Source: Pseudanabaena sp. PCC 6802 (GTDB taxonomy: Bacteria; Cyanobacteriota; Cyanobacteriia; Pseudanabaenales; Pseudanabaenaceae). From it: a DNA stretch of 64,000 nt. Shown here piece after piece: positions 9,324-18,304 of this stretch (position 1 is the first letter of the stretch; each line of letters opens with the position of its first letter). Position numbers and translations under genes: made by a program. The stretch spans positions 131,966 through 195,965 of the forward strand of contig NZ_KB235914.1 in the NCBI RefSeq assembly GCF_000332175.1, given 5' to 3'. The notes beneath the pieces were generated by a model. It saw only the letters and a program-made list of their open reading frames with translations. It was not told the DNA's origin and searched no databases.

Positions 9324-9689
9324 ATGAGTCAAAAAAGTTCCTCAGCCAAGAATCGTGTTGTTGTATTAGTAGGTTTGGGTACGGCACTAGTAATTGCTAT
9401 CTTTCTCTCACCTTTTGCTAGTAAAAATCCCGATGGTCTAGATCGCGTCGCGCAGGATCTAAAATTTGAAGAAAAAGCATTAGAAGAGCTGCCCGCAAAG
9501 CAGTTGCCTTTTGCCAAAATATTTGACGAGTATGCGCTCAAAGGTATTCAAGATGAAAAAGTGGCAACAGCACTGGCAGGGCTGGTTGGTACGTTGGTAA
9601 CTTTTAGTTTGGCTTGGGGCGTTGGTAAACTCACCGTGCGGCAAAGTCACGATCGCGACGCATCCTCAGATCGCGATCGCAATGGGTAA
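9324..9689 (+). CDS. cbiN: CbiN-like / PDGLE-domain cobalt transport protein
   Basis: The 121 residues have two membrane helices (about 12-32 and 83-103) with an outside loop carrying NPDGLDRVAQ, the PDGLE signature of the CbiN family, which assists metal insertion into CbiM. I chose the ATG at 9324; the longer frame from 9213 is translation of repeat DNA rich in proline and cysteine. The gene is sandwiched between cbiM and cbiQ. The name CbiN rests on context and topology; PDGLE-domain protein is the safe description. Confidence 0.85.
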   Translation: MSQKSSSAKNRVVVLVGLGTALVIAIFLSPFASKNPDGLDRVAQDLKFEEKALEELPAKQLPFAKIFDEYALKGIQDEKVATALAGLVGTLVTFSLAWGVGKLTVRQSHDRDASSDRDRNG

Positions 9690-9728
9690 ACAAGGCTCCC
9701 CAGCTTGTAGCTAAGAAAAGAAGGATTT

Positions 9729-10547
9729 ATGCTGCTGCACGTTGTGCTACATATTGGAGCGCTCGACCTTATGTGGGAGAGCGATCGCCAGCCCCATACA
9801 ATTTGGCATAGCCTGGCTCCACAAACGCGCCTTCTTTGTGTATTCCTATCTGTATTTGCGATCGCGATCGTCCCTAATGGTCAATGGTTGACCTGGATGT
9901 TTTATGGCGCTGTGTTACTTGTGGTTTTATATCTCAGTCAAGTGAGCTTGGGGATGCTGGCTAAGCGCATGGCCGTAGAGTCAGCCTTCATCAGTGTCAT
10001 TTTGCTGGGAACGCTCTTTCGTGGCGGCGGCCATGTGTTGTGGTCGTGGGGCTGGTTGCAAATTACCACTAACGGTTTGACAATTCTGGGCAGCGTGGCA
10101 CTTAAGGCTCTGCTGTCACTCTTAATTTTGAACGTTCTCACCCTCAGTACCTCATTGCCTCTACTGTTATATGCCCTCTCTAGTTTGAGAACTCCCCCTC
10201 TACTGGTAGCAATTTTAGCTTCTACGTGTCGCTATCTTGGTGTCCTGGTGGATGAGTTTCAGTCCATGCGGCGGGCAGCGGCGGCGCGTAACTTTAGAGG
10301 CGATCGCTGGTGGCAACAGTCTCAAAGTAGTACGTGGCAGCGGCGTGCGATTGGCAATATGATCGGAGCGATGTTTATTCGTACCTTCGATCGGGGCGAA
10401 CGCATCCACCAGGCCATGCTATCGCGGGGATATCAGGGCAACCCACCGATCTTAGAGCCGCCAAAATGGCAAAAAAAAGACGCTTGGGCGATCGCAACTG
10501 CGATTGTCATAGCGATCGCGGGTCAAGCAATTTACCTACTCCAGTAG
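9729..10547 (+). CDS. cbiQ: Energy-coupling factor transporter transmembrane protein CbiQ
   Basis: CbiQ is the T component that couples the cobalt-binding protein to the ATPase. Four to five membrane helices lie in residues 35-150, followed by the coupling helices with the two Ala-Arg-Gly-type motifs (RRAAAARNF and HQAMLSRGYQG) that grip the ATPase. An AGAAGGA site precedes the ATG at 9729. No ATPase gene (cbiO) follows; the next gene faces the other way, so CbiO must be encoded elsewhere. Confidence 0.9.
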   Translation: MLLHVVLHIGALDLMWESDRQPHTIWHSLAPQTRLLCVFLSVFAIAIVPNGQWLTWMFYGAVLLVVLYLSQVSLGMLAKRMAVESAFISVILLGTLFRGGGHVLWSWGWLQITTNGLTILGSVALKALLSLLILNVLTLSTSLPLLLYALSSLRTPPLLVAILASTCRYLGVLVDEFQSMRRAAAARNFRGDRWWQQSQSSTWQRRAIGNMIGAMFIRTFDRGERIHQAMLSRGYQGNPPILEPPKWQKKDAWAIATAIVIAIAGQAIYLLQ

Positions 10548-10555
10548 TCAACGGT

Positions 10556-11488
10556 TCACGAGCTGCCCAACCAGCCGAAGAAGCCGCTACCTTTTTGATA
10601 CCGATTCGGTACGTGAGATAACATTTTGGCGTATTGCGAGATGTGCTCCTGAACTAGCGGCTCCCTGGGGTTGAGTTTGAGCGCTTGTTGAAAGCTCAGC
10701 CTTGCCATGCCCAGTAGCCTTTGATTGAGATAAACTACACCTAGCAAGGCATGACATTTGCTATTGGTGCGATCGATTTGTAGAGCAGTACGCAAGTCGC
10801 CCAACGCCATCGTCCACTGTTTTGCTATGATGTAGGCCTCAGCAGAGCGAATATAGGCTTGAGATCTAGGCAAGAGTGGGTTAGAAAATTCTTTAGCTCT
10901 GTGCGTAGCAAGTTGATTAATATGACCGAGCGATAAGCAAACCTGCTGTTTGGAACTGTCTTGGGAGCTAGCTTCAGAGGAATCGCATAGAGCAGGATGG
11001 AAACCTTCTTGATATAAGGCGTAAACTACATTCAGCTCGCTCAGTTGCTCTGTATATTCTGAAACTTTATCTAAGGACTTGTACTGCAAGCTGGCGATCG
11101 CTTCGACAGCCTGTACGTAGTGCGCGTCGCTGGGCGATCTAAATAACCTTTTGGCAGCTTCTGATTTCGGTACGAGTACGACCAGGCGTTTTAACAAGCG
11201 CCTGGCAATGATTTTGATCAGGGCATTATATTCTGCTCTCTCCCTCGCCTGCATCAAGTTGTCATAGGCAGGATTGACAAGCTTAGCAAGATACTCGCAG
11301 GCTTTGTCTTTATTGCGGGGCACTTCAACTGGCACATCTGGGTGCAGAGTTTTGGCCAGGCTCAAGTAACGCTGACGGATTTGATAGGCATCCGCAGTTA
11401 CTGGTAACCCCAGAACTGCAAAATAGTCGTGGGAGTTATGCTGAACGACATCTCTTTGCAGCCAAACTGTTTTAGAATTGCGATCCAT
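10556..11488 (-). CDS. J-domain protein with C-terminal tetratricopeptide repeats
   Basis: Residues about 20-90 form a DnaJ domain with the HPD tripeptide (AKTLHPDVPV) that stimulates Hsp70 ATPase. Residues about 205-290 carry two to three TPR units (AYIIAKQWTMALGDLRTAL, then ALLGVVYLNQRLLGMARLSFQQAL). There is no cysteine-rich zinc domain or client domain of true DnaJ, so it is a specialised co-chaperone; J-TPR proteins of this kind are frequent in cyanobacteria. It converges on cbiQ with an 8-base gap. Confidence 0.85.
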   Translation of the reverse strand: MDRNSKTVWLQRDVVQHNSHDYFAVLGLPVTADAYQIRQRYLSLAKTLHPDVPVEVPRNKDKACEYLAKLVNPAYDNLMQARERAEYNALIKIIARRLLKRLVVLVPKSEAAKRLFRSPSDAHYVQAVEAIASLQYKSLDKVSEYTEQLSELNVVYALYQEGFHPALCDSSEASSQDSSKQQVCLSLGHINQLATHRAKEFSNPLLPRSQAYIRSAEAYIIAKQWTMALGDLRTALQIDRTNSKCHALLGVVYLNQRLLGMARLSFQQALKLNPREPLVQEHISQYAKMLSHVPNRYQKGSGFFGWLGSS

Positions 11489-11664
11489 ACTCTCTACCCT
11501 TACAACAAAGAGGCTATCTTTAGCTATGCTGGGGATAGATACTCTTCATGTATTAGAAATAATTATGAGACAGACACCCCACTTTATCTGAATCCTCAAA
11601 GTTATTATTACACGATCGCTGAGATTTTTACTGTTAAATCTAGAACAACATAAAGCATCATCTC

Positions 11665-12264
11665 ATGTCTAATAATTTGACATTGCAAACTATGGCAATC
11701 CTGGAGGAAATCGATCTCGCAACTGCGACATTTCAGACTGCTACGGGGCTGCAATGCCCTCCCGGTTGCGGTGCGTGTTGCCAAAATCCTGAAGTTGAGA
11801 CAACACCACTAGAGATGTTACCAATCGCATGGGAACTCCATCAACGCGGGGAATTAGGTGAATGGATACAACAAATGAGAGCAATTAGTGGTATAGGAGT
11901 TTGCATATTCTATCGCAGCGATCCTGCGATCCCCGGCAACGGACGCTGCAGCATCTATCCCTGGCGGCCATCTCTGTGTCGCTTGTTTGGTTTTGCCGCA
12001 GTTGTCAACAAACAGGGCAATCCCGAGCTAGCTGCCTGTAAAAAACACAAAGAAGAAATGCCTGAAGTCGTGGCGAAATCCCAAGCAGCGATCGCCGGTG
12101 GATTGCCCATACCCCAATTTGCCGATTTTGCCATGCGCTTCCGTACCCTGGATCCTAATTTGGGGCAAGAGCGTCTACCGATTAACCAAGCATTAAAGGT
12201 GGCACTGGAGCGGGTGGGATTAATCGTGCAGTTATCTATTGCCCCTATATTGCCTGGTGACTGA
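11665..12264 (+). CDS. YkgJ-family cysteine-cluster protein
   Basis: A 199-residue protein with the cysteine pattern of the YkgJ family (putative zinc- or iron-chelating): CPPGCGACCQNP near residues 32-43, then a later cluster with CSIYPWRPSLCRLFGF around 92-107 and a further cysteine. Members are small cytoplasmic proteins of unknown function, some proposed to bind Fe-S or zinc. It stands alone between two minus-strand genes. Confidence 0.8.
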   Translation: MSNNLTLQTMAILEEIDLATATFQTATGLQCPPGCGACCQNPEVETTPLEMLPIAWELHQRGELGEWIQQMRAISGIGVCIFYRSDPAIPGNGRCSIYPWRPSLCRLFGFAAVVNKQGNPELAACKKHKEEMPEVVAKSQAAIAGGLPIPQFADFAMRFRTLDPNLGQERLPINQALKVALERVGLIVQLSIAPILPGD

Positions 12265-12284
12265 AGTCGCGGCTACACGAACAA

Positions 12285-12302
12285 AGTCCGCCTGCGCGGA
12301 CT
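12285..12302. repeat. Short hairpin AGTCCGC-CTGC-GCGGACT
   Basis: A perfect 7-bp stem with a 4-base loop, 20 bases after the ykgJ stop. The surrounding sequence (GTCGCGGCTACACGAACAAAG before it) looks like a dispersed cyanobacterial repeat rather than a classical terminator; no T-run follows on the plus strand. Confidence 0.55.
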
Positions 12303-12364
12303 AAAAGTAAAGGGGGGAATCTAACAGGATTTAGAATAAGTCCTACTTTACATAAACCTGGGTT

Positions 12365-12703
12365 CTAAGCAGGCTCGGAAGCTTTTGCCATAACTTCTCT
12401 GACCATCGGCTCTAATTCGCCGCGCTGGTGCATTTCCATGACAATGTCGCAGCCTCCGATAAACTCGCCATCAAGGTAGACTTGTGGGAAGGTCGGCCAG
12501 TTAGAAAACTCTTTCATGCCCTGGCGGATCTCGGGATCTTCGAGAATATCTACCGTATCAAAGGGGTAGCCGAGCGAGGAAAATACCTGCACGGTAGCAG
12601 CGGAGAACCCACACTGCGGCATGGCAGCATTTCCTTTCATGTAGATCAGAATTTTGCTATTTTTGATTTGCCCTTCAATTTTGGTTTGCAGAATAGGATT
12701 CAT
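12365..12703 (-). CDS. grxD: Monothiol glutaredoxin (Grx4/GrxD type)
   Basis: The 112-residue protein carries the monothiol active site CGFS (MPQCGFSAATVQ) and the glutathione-binding WPTFPQVYLDGEFIGGCDI. This class holds a [2Fe-2S] cluster bridged with glutathione and acts in iron-sulfur delivery and iron sensing. The loop before the active site is KGNAAMPQ instead of the usual KGTPxxPQ, a small oddity. A BolA partner, often adjacent, is not seen here. Confidence 0.93.
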   Translation of the reverse strand: MNPILQTKIEGQIKNSKILIYMKGNAAMPQCGFSAATVQVFSSLGYPFDTVDILEDPEIRQGMKEFSNWPTFPQVYLDGEFIGGCDIVMEMHQRGELEPMVREVMAKASEPA

Positions 12704-12793
12704 TGCAACTAGACCTGGTGTAAATATTTAAATGTGTACTAGTAGCTATTCTACTAGGTATTTTTAGCCTATCCTTAACTAAGCTATCTCCTC

Positions 12794-13192
12794 ATGTTAC
12801 GGCATCACCATATTTCAATTCGCACGGCTGACATTTTCGCAGCGATCGCCTTTTACGAGGAGCTGGGCTTTGCGATCGAGACAAGGTTTACGGCTGGGAT
12901 CACGCTGGCTTGCTGGATGGCTGGGGCTGGTACGCACCTGGAACTAATCCAAATTCCAGAACCGAACCCCGCACCCGATTGCTTCGGAGACGAACACTAT
13001 GTCGGCTATTATCATCTGTCTTTTCAGGTAGAGGATCTGGATCTGGCACTGGCAAACCTGGTAAAGGAATTAGGCAAACTAAAATTACTTCTTCCACCTC
13101 AAGTGCAAGAGATCGGGGATCGAACTTACAAAGTCGCATTCATTAGCGATCCCGATGGCTTACCGATTGAGTTGATGCAGCTATTAAGCTAG
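12794..13192 (+). CDS. VOC-superfamily protein (glyoxalase I-like)
   Basis: One vicinal-oxygen-chelate domain of 132 residues: HHHISIRTADIFAAIAFYEELGF at the start, the central HLELIQ with the metal-binding glutamate, YHLSFQVEDLD for the second half and the closing DPDGLPIELMQ. The likely metal ligands (H5, E53, H77, E127 by position) fit a glyoxalase-type site. The substrate cannot be told from sequence; lactoylglutathione lyase is one possibility. Confidence 0.8.
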   Translation: MLRHHHISIRTADIFAAIAFYEELGFAIETRFTAGITLACWMAGAGTHLELIQIPEPNPAPDCFGDEHYVGYYHLSFQVEDLDLALANLVKELGKLKLLLPPQVQEIGDRTYKVAFISDPDGLPIELMQLLS

Positions 13193-13235
13193 AAATGACG
13201 TGTTAAAAATTTGCAGATTAAAAATTGCGTCAAGC

Positions 13236-13586
13236 TCAAGCTAAACTGAGCTGAACGGCATTAACGTCCTTTTTTTTTGCTGCGAGCAACCCTTCGTGAC
13301 TGTCGTAAATTTCAAACAGTCGATGCATAGATGTAATTTCAAATAAAACTTTAACTTGCGGGCTAAGCGAACATAATGCGATTTTAATACCGTGGGGTTT
13401 TAGCATTTTAAGCAGGCAAACCAGAATTCTTAGACCCTGGCTGTCCATGAACGCTACATCGTGCATATTGAGCAATAAAGTGCCTACTTCATCCTTAATA
13501 GCCTCTGCGGCTGCGCGATCGATAAGACTGCTGCAGCGTAGATCGAATATACCGGAAAGCCTCAGCTCCCTGATAGTCAAACTCAT
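13236..13586 (-). CDS. STAS-domain anti-sigma-factor antagonist-like protein
   Basis: A 116-residue STAS domain with the phosphorylatable serine in VAFMDSQGLRIL, where SpoIIAA-type proteins are controlled by a kinase. The C-terminal part (IKIALCSLSPQVKVLFEITSMHRLFEIY) is typical. A GAGAGG site precedes the ATG. No anti-sigma kinase or phosphatase neighbours it, so its partner is unknown; such proteins are common in cyanobacterial stress signalling. Confidence 0.85.
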   Translation of the reverse strand: MSLTIRELRLSGIFDLRCSSLIDRAAAEAIKDEVGTLLLNMHDVAFMDSQGLRILVCLLKMLKPHGIKIALCSLSPQVKVLFEITSMHRLFEIYDSHEGLLAAKKKDVNAVQLSLA

Positions 13587-13891
13587 AAGTACCTCTCATC
13601 ATCAAGATCCATCGGGGAATAACAACTTGAGTACGAGTACTTAGAAGGTTTTTGCTTGGGGTTCTCCCTTCCATCGCGATTACTAACTCAAAGTTCTGGT
13701 TTAATTCTATAAACACTGATGCAGGCTGGCAGTGAGTAAAAGTGATAAAAAGTGCGATCTTTGTCACACCCACCACAAACATTGCCAATCCCAATACTTT
13801 GTAAATCAAAATTAAGAAACCGGAACTTTGATGACAGCAGATCCACACATCAAGCTACATTGGGCAAGAGAAGAAAACTGAAGTTAGCAAT
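13587..13891. other. Divergent intergenic region between the STAS gene and hemL
   Basis: About 300 bases between two divergent genes. I see no conserved protein, RNA gene or clear inverted repeat here. It must hold promoters for both sides; the stretch just before hemL (GAAGAAAACTGAAG) offers at best a weak ribosome site. Confidence 0.5.
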
Positions 13892-15193
13892 ATGGTTGCC
13901 CAAATTTTTAATACAACTAAGTCACAACAAGTATTTGCTCAGGCCAAAGAGTTAATGCCCGGTGGTGTCAGCTCGCCAGTACGAGCGTTCAAATCTGTCG
14001 GTGGCGAACCCATAGTATTCGATCGCGTTGAGGGTGCCTATGCTTGGGATATCGATGGGAATAAGTACGTTGACTACATTGGCAGTTGGGGGCCTGCGAT
14101 CGTCGGGCACAATCACCCCGAAGTCCTGGCAGCGCTGCAACAAGCCCTGACTAAAGGCACCAGCTTTGGCGCTCCCTGCGTATTAGAAAATGTTTTGGCA
14201 GAAATGGTGATCGAAGCCGTGCCGAGCATAGAAATGGTACGCTTTGTCAACTCCGGCACCGAAGCTTGTATGTCCGTGCTGCGTCTGATGCGAGCATTTA
14301 CGGGACGCGAGAAAATCGTCAAATTTGAGGGCTGCTATCACGGCCATGCCGATATGTTCCTCGTGCAAGCGGGATCGGGCGTGGCAACTCTAGGCTTACC
14401 CGACTCTCCCGGCGTACCCAAATCTACGACGGCAAATACACTCACCGCACCCTACAACGATTTAGAGGCAGTTAAAGCTTTATTCGCAGCAAATCCCGGT
14501 CAAATTGCTGGTATTATTCTGGAACCTGTGGTGGGCAATGCGGGTTGCATTCTCCCCAAACCCGGATTTTTAGAAGGACTGAAAGAAGTCGCCCATGCTG
14601 ATGGAGCCTTGTTGGTCTTCGACGAAGTAATGACCGGATTCCGCCTGGCCTATGGCGGCGCGCAAGCCAGATTTGGCATCACTCCCGACCTGACGACGCT
14701 AGGCAAGGTAATTGGTGGCGGCTTACCTGTTGGTGCCTATGGTGGCAGGCGCGAAATTATGGAGATGGTGGCTCCGGCTGGCCCCATGTATCAGGCTGGA
14801 ACGCTGTCTGGCAATCCCCTCGCCATGACCGCAGGCATCAAAACTCTGGAAATTTTGAAGCGTCCTGGGTCCTACGAATATCTCGAAAAAGTTACCAAGC
14901 AACTGGCAGATGGGATGCTGGCGATCGCTCGCGAAACCGGACACGAAGCAACAGGGAATCAACTCGGTGCCATGTTCGGTCTCTTTTTCACGAACGTGCA
15001 GGTCTATAACTATGCCGATGCGAAGACTAGCGATCTGCAAAAATTCAGTCGATTCCATCGCGGCATGTTGGAGCGCGGCATTTATCTCGCTCCATCGCAG
15101 TTTGAAGCTGGCTTCACTTCGCTCGCCCACGACGATACCGAGATTAACGCCACTTTGGAAGCAGCTCGCGCTGTTTTATCTGCGATCTCGTAA
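13892..15193 (+). CDS. hemL: Glutamate-1-semialdehyde 2,1-aminomutase
   Basis: HemL forms 5-aminolevulinate from glutamate-1-semialdehyde, the C5 route to heme, chlorophyll and B12. The PLP-enzyme features are complete: [17 protein letters not shown] at the start, [15 protein letters not shown], the YHGH motif, FDEVMTGFR, and the Schiff-base lysine in TLGKVIGGG near residue 272. At 433 residues the length is standard. The MITE-like repeat follows 33 bases after the stop. Confidence 0.97.
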   Translation: MVAQIFNTTKSQQVFAQAKELMPGGVSSPVRAFKSVGGEPIVFDRVEGAYAWDIDGNKYVDYIGSWGPAIVGHNHPEVLAALQQALTKGTSFGAPCVLENVLAEMVIEAVPSIEMVRFVNSGTEACMSVLRLMRAFTGREKIVKFEGCYHGHADMFLVQAGSGVATLGLPDSPGVPKSTTANTLTAPYNDLEAVKALFAANPGQIAGIILEPVVGNAGCILPKPGFLEGLKEVAHADGALLVFDEVMTGFRLAYGGAQARFGITPDLTTLGKVIGGGLPVGAYGGRREIMEMVAPAGPMYQAGTLSGNPLAMTAGIKTLEILKRPGSYEYLEKVTKQLADGMLAIARETGHEATGNQLGAMFGLFFTNVQVYNYADAKTSDLQKFSRFHRGMLERGIYLAPSQFEAGFTSLAHDDTEINATLEAARAVLSAIS

Positions 15194-15226
15194 TCCCTAA
15201 TTGCCTCGGCATTAAAAACGTACAGA

Positions 15227-15339
15227 TATAGCGTTTTTCAATTGAGAACAGGTTTTATTGACGGGGTGAAGGGGTTCCACCCCTGCGTGGGGGCGCAGCC
15301 CCCACACCGCCTGTCCTAACAGATCTGTCTACGGCTATA
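15227..15339. repeat. MITE-like repeat R1 (TATAGC ends)
   Basis: The element begins TATAGCGTTTTTCAATTGAG and ends ACGGCTATA, so its tips are inverted. The middle holds GGGGTGAAGGGG-type and GTGGGGGCGCAGCCCCCAC palindromes. Related copies are at 18161, 18305, 23291, 32261, 33489 and 53966. It overlaps the 3' end of the histidine kinase gene, whose last seven codons and stop lie inside it. Confidence 0.85.
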
Positions 15340-16731
15340 CAAACTTGTAGCAGACTTGGGGGAGAAACGATCGCTCGCTCTCGGTAACTTAACGGTGAAA
15401 ATGCTGCCTTTGCCGAGTTCGCTCTGTATCTGGATGCTGCCTTGATGTGCCTGGGCGATTGCTTTGGCAATTGCTAAACCCAATCCCGCTCCTCCTGTCG
15501 TTCTAGAGCGATCGCTAGAAACGCGATAAAAGCGATCGAAGATATGTGATTGGTCTTGAGGTGCAATACCAATACCCGTATCCTGTACTTGGATAACTGC
15601 GTAGCAATCGTCATGTTTTAGAATCACTGTCACTTTTTCCTCTGGGGGGGTGTACTGAATGGCGTTAGTAATCAGATTTGCGACAAGTCGATAGAGCCGC
15701 TCCTCATTACCTAAGACCGATAAAGGATAATCTACCTGAATATCTTGCTCAAGACTAATTTTCGCTGCGATCGCGATATCCATCAGTTCTTCCACCAGAT
15801 CCCCGATTAAATCGTTGAGACAGCAAGGTTGGAATTTAATCGCTAGAGATTGTCGATCTTGCCGATCCAGGCGCGATAGCAGCAATAGATCCTGGACTAA
15901 TTGGGATAAGCGCATACTCTGACGCTCGACCGTGCGTAAAGTATCCAATCCAGTCTCATTAGAGGCAGATGTGGAAAGTGCTAACTCAACCGCCGCAATA
16001 ATAACAGCAATGGGAGTGCGTAGCTCGTGAGCGGCATCAGCCGTGAATTGTTGAATTTGTCGATAGGAATGGTAAACAGGGCGCATGGCTACGCCAGCTA
16101 GCCACCAACTGGCAATACCCACTAACAACATTGCTATTGGTAATCCCAATACTAGAGTCAACTGGAGTGTAGCCAAATAGCGATCGCTAGCTCTGAGGGA
16201 GTGCCCTATCTGCATGTATCCCCAAGGTTGCCCTCGATTGTTCTTTAAGAGAATAGATATCTGGTGGTAGCGATCGCCATTATCAGCTTGGAGAGTTTGC
16301 CATGTAGTCGTGTCTAGCGTGTTGGAGATTCCTTGCGGTGGATTTCCGGCAACAGCCACAGCGCGACCCGATCGATCCCAAAAGCGAGCGTAGTAGCGAT
16401 CTTCCTGAATTACACCCAGAACGTGCCGTTCCGGTTTGCTCGCAGGTTTGCGATCGCAGGTTTCTTGGGTTTTAGGATCTAATACACAGAGATTCGGTAA
16501 CACTCTCTGGACGCTTGATTCTAGCTGTCCTGGCTGTTTGAGAATTGGTTCGAGGCTATCGTGCAAAACGCCTGAAAAAACTTCTAACTCCCGATCCTGC
16601 GACTGCAAGTGAGCATGTCTTACCATTTGATAAAGTGCTATGCTGCACGCGCTAAGAATTAAGCCCATCACCGCAACGTAAGAACCTGCTAACCTCCAGC
16701 GCGTTGAGGTGAATAGATGATTCTGATTCAT
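15316..16731 (-). CDS. Sensor histidine kinase (RppB/NrsS-like)
   Basis: A 471-residue membrane kinase: helix near residues 14-36, an outside sensor domain of about 150 residues with a cysteine pair around CVLDPKTQETCDRK, a second helix near 190-212, the H-box AAHELRTPIAV, N-box NLITNAIQYTP, and G-boxes DTGIGI and GAGLGLAIAKAIA. It overlaps the response regulator gene by 4 bases. The pair resembles the cyanobacterial RppA/RppB (NrsR/NrsS) type used for metal or redox sensing. The last residues YSRRQIC and the stop are read from repeat R1, so the original C-terminus has been replaced. Confidence 0.9.
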   Translation of the reverse strand: MNQNHLFTSTRWRLAGSYVAVMGLILSACSIALYQMVRHAHLQSQDRELEVFSGVLHDSLEPILKQPGQLESSVQRVLPNLCVLDPKTQETCDRKPASKPERHVLGVIQEDRYYARFWDRSGRAVAVAGNPPQGISNTLDTTTWQTLQADNGDRYHQISILLKNNRGQPWGYMQIGHSLRASDRYLATLQLTLVLGLPIAMLLVGIASWWLAGVAMRPVYHSYRQIQQFTADAAHELRTPIAVIIAAVELALSTSASNETGLDTLRTVERQSMRLSQLVQDLLLLSRLDRQDRQSLAIKFQPCCLNDLIGDLVEELMDIAIAAKISLEQDIQVDYPLSVLGNEERLYRLVANLITNAIQYTPPEEKVTVILKHDDCYAVIQVQDTGIGIAPQDQSHIFDRFYRVSSDRSRTTGGAGLGLAIAKAIAQAHQGSIQIQSELGKGSIFTVKLPRASDRFSPKSATSLYSRRQIC

Positions 16732-17423
16732 GATGGTGGGTTGAGGCGGTAGCCCATACCTGGAATAGTTTCAATTAGCTTGTCATAACCATATTCTCCT
16801 AGCTTACGCCGCAATAAACGCACTTGGGCGGCAACGACGTTACTAATCGGTTCGGCATCGATTTCCCACAATTGATTCATGAGGCGATCGCGACTGAGAA
16901 TTTGATTTGGATGCCGCATGAAGTATTCAAGTAGCTGAAATTCTTTGTTGGTCAGGAATAAAGACTGAGGGTGACCGCGATCGTCTTGTACGGTCACGGT
17001 TGAAGTGCTGAAGTCCAGTTTCAGGTTTCCCACTTGTAATTGCTGCGGTTGCATCTGCGGCGATCGCCGCTGTAAGGCTCTCAGCCTTGCCAGAAGTTCC
17101 GCAATTTTAAATGGTTTGACCAAATAGTCATCGGCTCCAGCATCGAGTCCTGCGACCTTATCTTCCATGCCGTCTTTAGCAGTCAGCATCAGGATGGGCA
17201 AGGGATTACCCTGAGCGCGGAGGCGTTGACATAGTTCGATGCCCGATAAACCAGGTAATAGCCAGTCAAGGATGGCAAGCGTATACTGAGTAGATTGACT
17301 TTCCAGATATTGCCAAGCGCGATCGCCATCCTGGAACCAGTCAACGATGTACTTCTCCTGGTTTAAACTTTTTTGAATTACTTGTCCCAGGTCTAGTTCG
17401 TCTTCGACTAATAGGATTTTCAT
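16728..17423 (-). CDS. OmpR-family response regulator (RppA/NrsR-like)
   Basis: A 231-residue regulator: receiver domain with the acidic pocket ED near residue 8, phospho-aspartate in LAILDWLLPG, threonine in LMLTAKD and lysine in YLVKPF; then an OmpR winged helix from about residue 130 (NKEFQLLEYFMRHPNQILSRDRL). It is the partner of the overlapping kinase. The DUF305 gene lies 24 bases upstream on the same strand, so the three genes are probably one operon controlling a periplasmic or metal-related response. Confidence 0.93.
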   Translation of the reverse strand: MKILLVEDELDLGQVIQKSLNQEKYIVDWFQDGDRAWQYLESQSTQYTLAILDWLLPGLSGIELCQRLRAQGNPLPILMLTAKDGMEDKVAGLDAGADDYLVKPFKIAELLARLRALQRRSPQMQPQQLQVGNLKLDFSTSTVTVQDDRGHPQSLFLTNKEFQLLEYFMRHPNQILSRDRLMNQLWEIDAEPISNVVAAQVRLLRRKLGEYGYDKLIETIPGMGYRLNPPS

Positions 17424-17447
17424 TCAATCTTGTATTTATTTCCCTGC

Positions 17448-18131
17448 TTACTTGCTAGCATACCAACTGCTGTACCACTGGCGCATTTGCTCGATTTCTG
17501 CACTTTGAGATTGGACAATCGCATTGGCAAGTTTCCTCATTTCAGGGCGATCGCTAGCTGCGATCGTATGAGTCATCATTAACGCCATCTGGTGATGGGG
17601 AACCATCTCCTCAATAAAGGCTTTATCGAAATCAGGTGAGGTTTCGAGGGCTTTGAGATCGGCATCCGTCATGTCCGCCATAGCCATCATGCGAGAGTGC
17701 ATTCCCCTCATTCCCGTACGTTCGATTGCAGATAGAGGTGGAACGTTGGTGCCATACCACTGTTTGTACCAAGACCTCATTTGGTCGATTTCCCGAGTCT
17801 GATCGCGCTTGATGGACTCTGCCAATTTCCTAATTTCCGATCGCTTGGAGAGTTTGAGCGCTAAATCTGCCATCTTGACTGCACCTTCATGGTGAGGAAT
17901 CATCATTTCAATGAAATGGCGATCGGCTTGTTGTCCCATCATCATACCTTGACGATAGGGCAGAGCTTGACTGACAGAATCAGGCAAACCTCGAACAAGT
18001 GGCTTTGCTTGCAAGATACCCAAAACGAGTATGCCCGTTACCGTACTACCTGCGAACAGACTTGCGACCAATAGCAATGACTTGTGCATTTTCCCTGGAT
18101 GCCTAGAGTTTCTAGATTGTGTCGGTCTCAT
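17448..18131 (-). CDS. DUF305 protein with N-terminal membrane anchor
   Basis: The protein has two copies of the DUF305 four-helix unit: the first around DRHFIEMMIPHHEGAVKMA, the second around DKAFIEEMVPHHQMALMMT. Histidine- and methionine-rich helices of this type are thought to bind metals such as copper. I set the start at 18131, where AGGAGA lies 7 bases before the ATG; the frame stays open for 105 more codons upstream but these translate repeats R2a and R2b. The result is 227 residues with a signal-anchor helix (SLLLVASLFAGSTVTGILVLG). It heads the operon with the two-component pair. Confidence 0.88.
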   Translation of the reverse strand: MRPTQSRNSRHPGKMHKSLLLVASLFAGSTVTGILVLGILQAKPLVRGLPDSVSQALPYRQGMMMGQQADRHFIEMMIPHHEGAVKMADLALKLSKRSEIRKLAESIKRDQTREIDQMRSWYKQWYGTNVPPLSAIERTGMRGMHSRMMAMADMTDADLKALETSPDFDKAFIEEMVPHHQMALMMTHTIAASDRPEMRKLANAIVQSQSAEIEQMRQWYSSWYASK

Positions 18132-18160
18132 ACGGTTTCTCCTGAACTTTATTTCCACCA

Positions 18161-18264
18161 TATAGCTACAGCCAATAGGCTTAGGACGGGGTGCAGGGGT
18201 GGAACCCCTGCGTGGGGGCGCAGCCCCCACACCCCCTGTCCTAACAGATCTGTCTACGGCTATA
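18161..18264. repeat. MITE-like repeat R2a
   Basis: Begins TATAGC and ends GGCTATA; the inner segment with the GTGGGGGCGCAGCCCCCAC palindrome and CCTGTCCTAACAGATCTGTC is nearly identical to R1 and R3. It sits just upstream of the DUF305 gene, between it and R2b. Confidence 0.85.
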
Positions 18265-18304
18265 AATCCAGCATAGCTCCGGGTGATGAAACCAGGATGA
18301 AAAC

